From: UBA2966 sp965242505
GTDB lineage: Bacteria > Pseudomonadota > Alphaproteobacteria > UBA2966
Assembly (NCBI GenBank): GCA_965242505.1
Contig: OZ251449.1
Location: 3,348,001-3,412,000, forward strand
Direction: 5' to 3'
DNA length: 64,000 bases
The number at the start of each line of letters is the position of its first letter. Position 1 is the first letter of the stretch. Made by a program: the position numbers and the translations under genes. The notes beneath the pieces were generated by a model. That model worked only from the letters and a program-made list of their open reading frames with translations, was not told the DNA's origin and did no database searches. Positions 7,498-19,400 of the stretch are shown here, piece after piece.

Positions 7498-10400
7498 CTA
7501 CCACGCCACCCGGAGGTCGATCTCGACGCCGTGTTCGGGGTGGGTTGCGCCCTCCTTGCGTTCGGCTTCGAGACCCACGGCGAAGCGCGGCCCCAACCCG
7601 AAGCGCGTTCCCAGGCGGTAGCGTCGGTCGCCGTTTTCCTCGTAGCCGAACCCGGCGTGGGGCGTCGCCACCCCGGCCCCGTCCCAGAACCCGATCCCGT
7701 ATCCCAGTTCCGCCTCCAGGCGCGCCGCGCCCGCGTCGCCGTCGGGGGAAGACGATCCGCGCCCGGCGGCGCCTTCGTTCCACAGGCGCGAAAGACCGCT
7801 GCCGGCGACGCCCCAGGACGGCGACACCTCGAACGACAGCCCGCGACCGCCCGGACCCGGCGACAGGCGCGCCGCGCCCGACGCGCCCCATTCCTCCATG
7901 GCGCCCGCGTGCGCCGCCAGCGTCCGCCCCCGCGCCTCCACCGCCAGGCCCCGCGACGGCAGCGTCCATTCGAGGCCGCCGCCCAACTCCACGCCCGCGC
8001 CCGTCGCCCCGTCGCCCCCGTCCCAGCGCACCCCGAACTCCACCGACGGCGTGAGCGCCCCGCCGCCCGGCAGCGCATACGCCCGGCTCCCCTCCGCCGC
8101 CAGCCGCAGGCGCTGCGTGTCCACCGACACCGCCGCGAGCGCGGAGCCGTTGTCGTCCACCGTGTACCGCGTCGCCTCCCCCGATCCCTTCAGCGCCAGC
8201 GTCAGGCCGCCTGCGGACAGCACCGGGACCGAACCGCCCGCCGCCGCGCCCATGAACGCGCTGGCGCCCCTCTGGACCCCGAACCGGTCCACGACCTCCG
8301 CGTCCGTGATCTCGATCTCGCCCTCGCCGTAGCCCAGCATCCCCCACAGGCGCGCGCCGTCCGGGCCCGTCCACCCCAGATAGGGATGCACCGACGTCAT
8401 GCGGCTCTCGTGGACGCCCGTGATCGCCGCCTCCCCGCTCCGGTCCGTGTACTCGATCTCGCTCTCGAACCACGACGCGCCGACGCCGCCCCGCAGGCGC
8501 GCGCCCAGCGGCGCGTCGATGCCGACGTGGGCCGAGAACAGGTCGCCCGACCAGTCCAGGCCCTCGTCGTCCAGCGCCAGCGACCGCCGGTCTCCCGACC
8601 CCCACATCACCGCGCCCCCGGAACCGCCGCCGCCGGAACCCGGACCGCCGCCCGCGCCTTCACCGCCGCCGCGTCCGCCGCCCGCGCCCAGCCCGACCGC
8701 GAACGTCCGGCCCGTCACCAGATCGCGCCACGACAGCCCCTCGTCGTCGGCCTGCGACCCCTCCTGCGCCTTCAGCGCCGCCGCCGCCGCGTCCGCCAGC
8801 CCGCCGCCCGAACCCGGCGACTCCAGACGGCCCGCCACCGCGTCCGCCACGCTCCCCCACTGCGCGCGCGAGAGTTCCGGCAGGATCGACTCGTTGACCG
8901 CGGCGAGACGCGCCCGCGCCTTCTCCAGCGCCGGCCGCACCTCGATGGTGAATGTCACCGTCGCCTGCTGGCTCGGGCCGTCCATGTCCGTCGCCGTCCA
9001 GGTGTAGGTCCGCTGCTCGAGCACCTCCGTCGGCGTCCCCGACAGACGGCGGTCGCCGGGACCGTCCCGCGCGATGCCGTGCGGCAACTCCTCCGGCAGC
9101 AAGGCGTAGATCAACTCCCCGTCGCCGCCCTCCGCCGGCGGCAGCGTCACCGGCTCGATGGGTTCGTCCACGGTCCAGACGAACGCCTTCGGAAACCCCG
9201 GGAACGCCGGCCGCGTGTCCGCGTAGCCCACCGCGAACGGCGAGAACATCGCGACGCCGTCGGCGCAGACCTGGACCACCAGGCCGTCCGCCTCCACCTC
9301 GCGCGAACGCGGAACCGGCGCCCCGCGGCGCAACAGCACCAGGTCCCGGTCCCCGGCCGCCTCCCGCAGGCCGACCGTCACCGGCAGGCACAGCCGCACG
9401 CCGCCCGGCGGCGCGGGGGCGACGGTGACGTCCACCGCCACCCGCGAGGCCGCGTCCCGCCCGAGGGAGAACCCCGGACCCGCCGCCTCCGCCACCCGGT
9501 CGGCGGGCAACGGCGCGACGGTCACCGCCACCGCGCGGTCGAGGTCCTGCGGCAGCGTGATCTCCACGTCCTCGGCGCGCCTCTCCACCGTCACCGTCAC
9601 CAGCCGGCCGTTCACGTTGTAGGTCGTCGTCCCCGCCTCGCCGCCCGCCGCGATCCTGTCGTCGCCGGCCTCGGCCACCGCCACGGACAGGGCGCGCGAC
9701 ACCCCGTCGTAGCCGCCGCCCGACGCCGCGTGCGTCAGCGTCGCCGCGTCGGCGAGGTCGTCGTCGTCCGCCGCCGCCGTCACCGTCACCGTCCGGGGCG
9801 TCTTCCAGTTGGCCGCCGTGAACGTCAGGAGGGCGGGCGAGATCGTCAGGTCGGCGTCGTCCGGAGCGATCGTGATCTCGACCGTCACGTCCCCGGTGGG
9901 CTCGCTGGTCGGCGCCACCGTGTAGTCGGCGCTCACGCCCGCCGGCGGCGCCGTCACCATCACCGTCTCCGTCTCCGGCGGGTCGAACGCGAACCCCTTG
10001 TCGTCGTCGTCCACGATGGTCAGGGCCGCCCCGGTCACGGTCATGGTCGTGGAATCGGCGCGGGCGCGGTCGTTCTCCACCGTCGCCGTCACCGTCACCG
10101 TCCTGTCCGCCGCGTCCACGTCGTTGTTCCTGGCCGTGATCGTCGCCGTGTCGCCGGCCGCCGTCGTGTCGCCGGCCGCGATCACGATGGCGCCCGCGGC
10201 GCCCGAAGGAACCGTGAACGACCCCGAAACCTCCGTCACCGTGACCGTCGTCGCCGCGCTCGACGGGTGCGACAGCCGCGCCGTCACCGTCGCCGCGGCT
10301 TCGTTCTCGGAGATCGAGGTCGGCGAGACCGCCAGCGTCACGGTGGGCGGGCCGTCGTCGTCCCTGTTCACCACGTTCACGTCGTCGACGTCGCCGGCCT

Positions 10401-13400
10401 CCAGCCCGTCGTAGGCGGCGGCGTCCGCGCTCGACGGATCGCCCGTCTCGATGTCGTAGGACTCGTCGCCGTCGTCCGCGGCGTCGTCCACGCCGGTCAC
10501 CGTCACCGTCTGCGGCATGTTCCAGTTCGAGGCCGTGAACGTCAGCGGCGATGGCGACGCCGCGCCCTCGCCCGGGTCCGAACTGGCCAGCGGCACGGTC
10601 ACGACCCCTTCCGGCTCGCTGAGCAGCCGCACCGTGAAGGTCGCCGTCCCGCCGCCCTCCGTCGTCGCCAGCCCCGACGTCGGCGACACCTCCACGCCCG
10701 CCTCGTCGTCGAGGTTGCGGGCGTGGATGACGGCGGCGGAAAGCGCGTCGTAGACGTTGTCCGCGGTGTTGGCCGTGTCCACCGTCAGCGTGACCGTGTA
10801 GTTCTGGCTGCCGTCGGGCGCCCCGGGGCTGTCGTCCACGCCGGTCAGGGTCACCGTCTGGGCGGTGTTCCAGTTCGAGGCCGTGAACGTCAGCGACGAG
10901 GGCGACGCCGTTCCCTGGGCCGTGTCCGTGCTCGCCACGGTGAGCGCCACGTTCCCGGTCGGTTGGGTGGCCAGCGTCACCCCGACCGCGGCCTGGCTGC
11001 CGTCCTCCGACGTCCGCACCCGCGACGTCGCCGACGTCTGCGGCGACGTCACGATCCCCGCGGTGTCGTCGTCGGAGAATTCGATCCCCACGCTCAGACT
11101 CGTGAGCGACAGGCCCTGATCGTTCACCAGCGTGGCGCGCAGCGATGCCGTCCGGGTGTCCGCGTCCACGTCGTTGTCCACCGCGGTAATCACCACCGTG
11201 TCCGAGGCGTTCGCCGTCTCGCCGGCGGCGATGACGATGGAGGCCCCCGCCCCCGAAGCCACCGTGTAGACCCCCGCGGACGCCGCCACCGTCAACGTGG
11301 TCGCCGCGCTGGACGGGTGCGAGAGGGTCAGGCTCACCGTCGCCGTCCCGCCGTTCTCGGAAATCGGCGACGACGAGGGCGATATCGACATGATCGGCGT
11401 CGGCGCGGTGTCGTCGTCCTCCAGGGTCAGGGTCACGCCGGTCACGCTCCCCGCGCCCTGGCCGTTGGCCGCCGCCGCGGTCACCGTCGTCGTCCGGTCG
11501 GGCTCGTCCACGTCGTTGTTCACCGCCGCGATCGCCGCCGTGTCCGAGGCCGCCGTGGTGTCCCCGGCGGCAATCACGACGGTCGCGTCCGAACCCACCG
11601 TGTAGAAGCCCGAGACCGCCGTCACCGTCACCGTCGTCGCCGCGCTGGAGGGGTGCGACAGCGCCGCCGACACCACCGACGTCCCGCCGTTCTCGGCAAT
11701 CGAGGCGTCCGACAGGGAGAGCGTCACCCCCGGCGCCGCGTCGTCGTCGGCGATCGTCAGCGTCACCGAGGGCGGGTCGTTCGTCAGGTTCAGGCTGTCG
11801 GAGGACGTACCGGAGACCGTCACCTGCTTGTCCGGCGCGTCGGTGTCGTCGTTCGCCGCGGTGATCGTCACCACGCCCGAACTCGTCGTGGCGTTGGCCG
11901 CGAAGGTCAACGTGTTGGCCGAACTCAACGTGAAGTCCGTCCCCGAGCCGGGCGATGCCGAGATCGTCACCGTCACCGCCACGGCGGACGTCCGGTCCAG
12001 CGTCGCCGTCACCGTGGTCCTGCCGCCGTTCTCCCCGATCGAAGACGACGACAGCGCCAGCGTCGCCTGCGGCGTGTCGTCGTCGGTCAGCGTCAGCGTC
12101 ACCGCCGTCGGGTTCGCTACCCCGTTGCCACCGGCGGCCGTCGCCGAGACCGTCACCTGCTTGCTGCCCTCAGCCGCCATGTTGTCGTTGGCCGTCACCG
12201 TCACCCGCCCGGCGCTGGCGGTCTGCCCGGCCGCGATGGTGAGCGTCGTTCCCGTCTGCGAGAAATCCCCCGAGACCGCGCCCGTTCCCGCCGCCGACGC
12301 CACCGTCAGCGTCACCGCCGCGCTCGACCTGCCCGACAGCCGCGCCGTCACCGTCGCCACCCCGCCGGCCTCCGAGATCGACGCCGAAGACAGCACCAGC
12401 GTCGCCGTCGGCAGCGCCTCGTCGTCGGTCAACGTCAACGTGGCCCCGGTCACGCTCCCGGCGCCCTGGCCGTTGCCCAGCGCCGCGGTCACCGTCGCCG
12501 TCCGGTTCGGCTCGTCCACGTCGTTGTCCACCGCCGCGATCGCCGCCGTGTCCGAGGCCGCCGTGGTGTCCCCGGCGGCAATCACGATGGTCGCGTCCGA
12601 ACCCACCGTGTAGAAGCCCGAGACCGCCGTCACCGTCACCGTCGTCGCCGCGCTCGACGCCCGCGACAGCATCGCCGACACCGCCGACGTCCCGCCGTTC
12701 TCGGCGACGGTCGCCGGGTTCAGCGACAGCGTGGCGTTCGGCGCCGCGTCGTCGTCCCTGATCGTCAGCGCCGCGCCGGTCACGGCCATGGTCGTGGAAT
12801 CGGCGGCGGCCCGGTCGTTCGCCACCGTCGCCGTCACCGTCTCCGTCCGGTCGGGCGCGTCGACGTCGTTGTCCACCGCCGCGATGGCCGCCGTGTCGGA
12901 GGCCGCCGCCGTGTTCCCGGCGGCAATCACGACGGTCGCGTCGGAACCCACCGTGTAGAAGCCCGAGACCGCCGTCACCGTCACCGTCGTCGCCGCGCTG
13001 GACGGATGCGACAGCGTCGCCCGCACCGCGGCCGTGTTGGCCGTCCCGCTCTCGTCGATGCTCGAAGGCGACAGCGCCAGCGTCACCGCCGGCGGGCCGT
13101 CGTCGTCGGTGGTGGTCACCGACACGTCCACGTTCGTCAAGGCGTTGTAGTTGGCGTCGCCGCTGGCCGGGTCCAGCCGCACGTTCCAGGTCACCGTTCC
13201 GTCGTCGATGGCGTCGTTCAGGCCGGTCACCGTCACCGTCCGGTTCACGCTCCAGTTCGCCGTCCCGAAGGTCAGGGTGGAGGGCGATACCCGGCCCTCG
13301 CCGGAGTCCCGGCTGGAGACGGCCACCGTCACCGGTTGCGCGGGCTGCGTCAGCAGCTTCACCGGGAAGGTCGCCTGGCCGCCCGCCTCCGTCGCCTGGC

Positions 13401-16400
13401 CGGTCACCGTCCCCACGCCCAGCCCGAACTCGTCGTCGGCGTTGACCGCGTAGACCGTGACCGCGGAGAGCGCGTCGTAGACGGCGTCGGCCGTGTTCGC
13501 CTGATCCACCGTCAGCGTGACCTGGTAGTCCTGGTTGCCGTCGGCGGCGGGATCGTCCTGGCCGGTCAGCGTCACCGTCTGCGCCGTGTTCCAGTTGGTC
13601 GAGGTGAAGGTCAGCGACGAAGGCGACGCCGCCCCTTCCGTCGCATCGGAGCTGGCCAGGTCCAGTTCCACGTTCCCGGTCGGCTCGCTCTCCAGCGCCA
13701 CCGTGAAGGTCGCCGTCCCGCCCGCCTCCGTCGTCCGCAGCCGCGACGAGGTCGACGTCGCGGGCGAGACCGCGAACCCCGCCGTGTCGTCGTCGGTGAA
13801 GGTCAACGACGCGCCGGCCACGGCGCCCACGCCATGGCCGTTGCCCGCCGTCGCCGCCACCGTCACCGCGTTGTCCGCCGCGTCCACGTCGTTGTCCACC
13901 GCGGTGACGACCACCGTGTCCGAGGCGTTCGCCGTCTGCCCCGCGGCGATCACGATCCGCCCCGCCGCCCCCGCCGGCGCCGTGAAGACGTTGGCCTGCG
14001 CCGTCACCGTCACCGTGGTCGGCTGGCTCGACTTGCCCGACAGCGTCGCGCTCACCGTCGCCGCGGCGCCGCTCTCGGAGATCGACGCCGGGTTCACCGA
14101 CAGCGTCACCGTCGGCGTCGTCTCGTTGTCCCTGATCGTCAACGTCGCAGTGGTGACGCTGCCGGCGCCCTGGTCGTTGGCCACCGTCGCCGTCACCGTC
14201 GCCATCCGGTCCGGCTCGTCCACGTCGTTGTCCACCGAGGTGATCGGCACCGAATGCGAGCTGGTGGTGTTGCCGGCCGTGAACACGATCCGCCGCCCCG
14301 CCCCCGACGGCGCCGTGAAGGCCCCGGCCACCGGCGTCACCGTCACCGTGGTCGCCGCGCTGGAGGGGTGCGACAGCGTCGCCCGCACCGCCGACGACTG
14401 GCTGTTCTCGAAAATCGACGTCAGGCTCAGCGACAGCGTCACCCCCGGCGCGCCGTCGTCGTCGCGGATGGTCAGGGTCTTGCCGGCCGGGTCCGCCACC
14501 CCGCGCCCGCCGTCCGCAGAGCCGGAGACCGTCGCCTCCCTGTTCGGCGCATCGACGTCGTTGTCCACCGCCGTCACCGTCACCAGGCCGGCGCTGGCGG
14601 TGGCGCCGGCGGCGATGGTCAGGGTGGCGGTCGAAGACAGCGTGTAGTCGCCCGCCACCGCCCCGGTCGAGGACACCGGCGACAGCGAGACCGTCACCGT
14701 CACCGGATCGCTGGAGCCGCGGTCCAGGCGCGCCGTCACCGTGGCCGCGTTCGACGCGCCGCTCTCGTCGATGGCGGCGGCCGACAGCAGCAGCGTCGCC
14801 GTGGGCAGCGCGTCGTCGTCGGTGAGCGTCAGCGTCAGGTCCGACGGCGCCGCCACGCCGTTGCCGCCCGCCACCGTTCCCGAGACCGTCACCGACTTGT
14901 CCGGCGAGTCCACCGTGTTGCCGTTGGCCGTCACCGTCACCACGCCGGCGCTGGTGGTGACGCCGGCCGCAATCGTCAGGGTCTTGGCCGCGGAGAGCGT
15001 GAAGTCGGCCGCCACCGCCCCCGTCCCGGCCGCCGCCCCCACCGTCACCGTCACCGCCGCGCTCGACTTGCCCGACAGCGTCGCCGTCACCGTCGTCACG
15101 CCGCCGGTCTCCGGGATCGAGGTCGACGACAACGCCAGGGTCACGGTCGGCAAGGTCTCGTCGTCGGTGAGCGTCAGGGTGACGTTCGACGGCGCCGCCA
15201 CGTTGTTGCCGCCCGCCGCGACGCCGGAGACCGTCACCGACTTGTCCCCCGAATGGACGTCGTCGCCGTTCGCCGTAACGGTCACTGCGCCGGAACTGGT
15301 CGTGCCGCCGGCCGCGATGGTGAGCGTCTTCGCCGCGGAGAGGTCGAAGTCGGCCGCCACCGCCCCCGTCCCGGCCGCCGCCCCCACCGTCACCGTCACC
15401 GCTGCGCTCGACTTGCCCGACAGCGTCGCCGTCACCGACGACACCCCGCCGGTCTCCGAGATCGACGAGGACGACAGGGCCAGCGCCACCGTCGGCAAGG
15501 CCTCATCGTCGGCGAGCGTCAGGGTCACGTTCGACGGCGCCGCCACGCCGTTGCCGCCCACCGCGGCGGCGGAGACCGTCACCGACTTGTTCCCCGAATG
15601 GACGTCGTTGCCGTTGGCCGTAACGGTCACCGCACCGGCGCTGGTCGTGCCGCCGGCCGCGATGGTGAGCGTCTTTGCGGCGGAAAGGCCGAAGTCCGCC
15701 GCCACCGCCCCCGCACCGGCGGCAGCCCCCACCGTCACCGTCACCGCCTCGCTCGAGGCGCCCGACAGCGTCGCCGTCACCGTCACCACTCCACCCGTCT
15801 CCGAAACCGACGAGGATGACAGGGCCAGCGCCACCGTCGGCAGCGTCTCGTCGTCGGTGAGCGTCAGGGTCACGTCCGACGGGTTCGACAGCAGGCCGTG
15901 GCCGCCCGCCACCGCGCCCGAGACCGTCACCGACTTGTTCGGCGAGTCCACGTCGTTGCCGTTGGCCGTGACCGTCACCACGCCGACGCTGGTCGTGTTC
16001 CCCGCCGCAATGGTCAGGGTCTTGGCCGTGGAGAGCGTGAAGTCGGCCGCTACCGCCCCCGTCCCGGCCGCCGCGCCCACCGTCACCGTCACCGCCTCGT
16101 CGGACTTGCCCGACAGCGTCGCCGTCACCGTCGCCGCCCCGCCCGTCTCCGAGACCGCCGAGGACGACAGCGCCAGCGTCACCGTCGGCGTGGGGTCGTC
16201 GTCGGTCTTGGTGACGTCCACGGTCTCGTCGTCCAGGCCGTCGTAATGGCTGTCGCCGCCGCTGGCCGCGTCCAGGGTGATCGCCACCGACAGGCTCGCC
16301 GGATCGTCCCGGTCGTCGTCCACCGCCGCCACCCGCAGCGTCCGGGCGTCGCTCCAGTCGTCGGCGGTGAACACCAGCTCCTTCGAGGCCGCGAAGGCGC

Positions 16401-19400
16401 GCGCGTCGGCGTCGCCGACGTTCCTGGCCACCCGCACCTCGTCGCCGTCGGCGCTGGTCGCCGTCACCGTCACCGCCGCCGCCGCCGCCGGTTTGCTCGT
16501 GAGCTTCACCGTGAAGGTCTGCTCCGCCCCGCCCTCCGTCACCGTCAGCGTACTCTCGGAGACCGCCAGCCCCGCCGTGTCCACGTCGGTCGTCCGCACG
16601 GTCTGCGGCCGCACGCTCGCCCCGCCGATGACGTGATAGGCGTCGGTCGGCGTGTCCGGGCTGTCCGGGAACAGGCGGAGGGTGTAGTCGCCGTCGCCGT
16701 CCACCGCGTCGTCGACCACGCCGTGCAGCGTCACCGTCTGCGCCGTCTCCCAGTTGGCCGCGGTGAAGGTCAGCCGGGTCGAGGCCGCCGCCGCGCCGCT
16801 GCCCGAAGACACCTGGCCTTCGGCCGAGTCGCTGCTCTTCACCGCCACCACGACGTTCGTGGTCGGCTCGCTGTTGAGCTTCACCGTGAAGGTCTCGCTC
16901 GCGCCCTCGTCCACGCTGAGCCACACCGGGCACGGCGCCCGGCGGCAACGCGGGAAGGCCGGGGCGGTCACCAGCGCGGCGCGGTCGTCCTCCCAGATCA
17001 GCAGCTCCACGTCCGCCGGGGCCGCCAGGGTCAGCGCGCTGCTCGGGGCGCCCGCCACCACCACCTTCTTGCCGGCGACGGTGTCGTCCACGATGGAGTC
17101 GATGCGGTCGTCCACCGCCGTGATCGTCACCACGCCCGTGCTGGCGGTGGCGTTGGCCGCGATGGTCAGGGTATTGGCCGTGGAAAGCGTGAAGTCGTCC
17201 GCCGCCGCGTTGGTCCCCTTCGTCGCCGAGACCGTAATCGTCACCGCCGCGCTGGCCGGGACGCTGAGGCGCGCCGTCACCGTGGTCATGCGCTCGGAGC
17301 CCGGCGCCGTGGCCAGCTCCTTGATGGTGTCCGACTGGCCCGAGATCGGGTCCGACAGCAGCAGCGACAGCGCCGCCGCGTCGTCGTCGGCGAGGGTCAG
17401 AGTGACGTTCGACGGCGCCAGCACGTTGTTGCCGCCCGTTACCGTACCGGAGACCGTCACCGACTTGTCCGGCGAGTGCACGTTGTTGCCGTTCGCCGTA
17501 ACGGTCACCGCGCCGGCGCTGGTCGTGCCGCCGGCCGCGATGGTGAGCGTCTTGGCGGCGGAAAGGTCGAAGTCCGCCGCCACCGCGCCGGTCCCGGCCG
17601 CCGCCGCCACAGTCACCGTCACCGCCTCGCTCGAGGCGCCCGACAGCGTCGCCGTCACCGTCGCAACCCCGCCCGTCTCCGAGATCGACGACGACGACAA
17701 CGCCAGGGCCACCGTCGGCAAGGTCTCGTCGTCGTCAAGCGTCAGGGTCAGATCGGACGGCGCCGCCACGCCGTTGCCGCCCGTCGCCGTACCGGAGACC
17801 GTCACCGACTTGTCGGGCGAGTCCACGTCGTTGCCGTTGGCCGTAACGGTCACCGCGCCCGCGCTGGCCGTGCTCCCCGCCGCAATGGTCAGCGTATTCG
17901 CCGCGGAAAGGTCGAAGTCGGCCGCCGCGGCCCCCGTCCCGGCCGCCGCCCCCACGGTCACCGTCACCGCCTCGCTCGACTTGCCCGAAAGCGCCGCGGT
18001 CACCGTCGCAACCCCGCCCGTCTCCGAGATCGAACTCGCCGACAGCGCCAGCGTCACCGTCGGCAACGTCTCGTCGTCGGTCAGCGTCAGGGTGACGTTC
18101 GACGGCGCCAGCACGTTGTTGCCGCCCGCCGCGACGCCGGAGACCGTCACCGACTTGTTCCCCGAATGGACGTCGTTGCCGTTCGCCGTGATCGTCACGT
18201 CGCCGGCGCTGGCCGTGCTCCCCGCCGCAATCGTCAGGGTAGTGGCCGCGGAGAGGTCGAAGTCCGCCGCCGCGGCCCCCGTCCCGGCCGCCGCCGCCAC
18301 AGTCACCGTCACCGCCTCGCTGGATTTGCCCGACAGCGTCGCCGTCACCGACGACACCCCGCCGGTCTCCGAGATCGACGACGGCGACAGCGCCAGGGCC
18401 ACCGTCGGCAGCGTCTCGTCGTCGGCGAGCGTCAGGGTCACGGACGACGGCGCCGCCACGCCGTTACCGCCATCCACCGCGCCGGAGACCGTCACCGACT
18501 TGTCCGGCGAGTCCACGTCGTTGCCGTTGGCCGTAACGGTCACCGTACCGGCGCTGGCCGTGCTCCCCGCCGCAATGGTCAGCGTATTCGCCGCGGAAAG
18601 GTCGAAGTCCGCCGCCGCGGCCCCCGTCCCGGCCGCCGCCCCCACCGTCACCGTCACCGCCTCGCTCGACTTGCCCGACAGCGTCGCCGTCACCGTCGTC
18701 TCACCGCCCGTCTCCGAAATCGACGACGACGACAGCGCCAGCGTCACCGTCGGCAACGTCTCGTCGTCGGTCAGCGTCAGCGCCGCCCCGCTCACGTTGC
18801 CCGCGCCCTGGTCGTTGGCCGCCGTCGCCATCACCGTCGTCGAACGCCCGCCGGCGCCCTGATGGACGTCGTCGTCCACCGCCTCCACCGTCGCCGTGTC
18901 GGCGGCGTTCACGGTGTCGCCGGCCGCAATGACGATCACCGCGTCCGAACCCACCGTGTAGAACCCCGTCGCCGCCGTCACCGTCACCGTGGTGTCCGCG
19001 CTGGAGGGATGGGAGAGCGCCGCCGATACCGTCGTCTCGCCGCCGGTCTCCGCAATCGACGACGACGACAGGGTAAGCGTCACCCCCGGCGCCGCCTCGT
19101 CGTCCGTCAACGTCAGCGTCACGTCGTCCGGGTCCGACGCCCCGTCGCCGCCATCCACGGTGGCGGAGACCGTCACCTCCTTGTCCGGCGCGTCGGCGTC
19201 GTCGTCCGACGCCGTGATGGTCACCACGCCGGCGCTGGCCGTCGCCCCCGCCGCGATGGTCAGCTCCGTCCCCGTCTGGGTGAAGTCCGTCCCCGAACCG
19301 GGCGAAGCCGATACCGTCACCGTGGCCCCCTCGCTCGCCGCCTTGTCCAGAGTCGCCGTCACCGTCGCCACCCCGCCGTTCTCCGAGATCGACGACGCGG

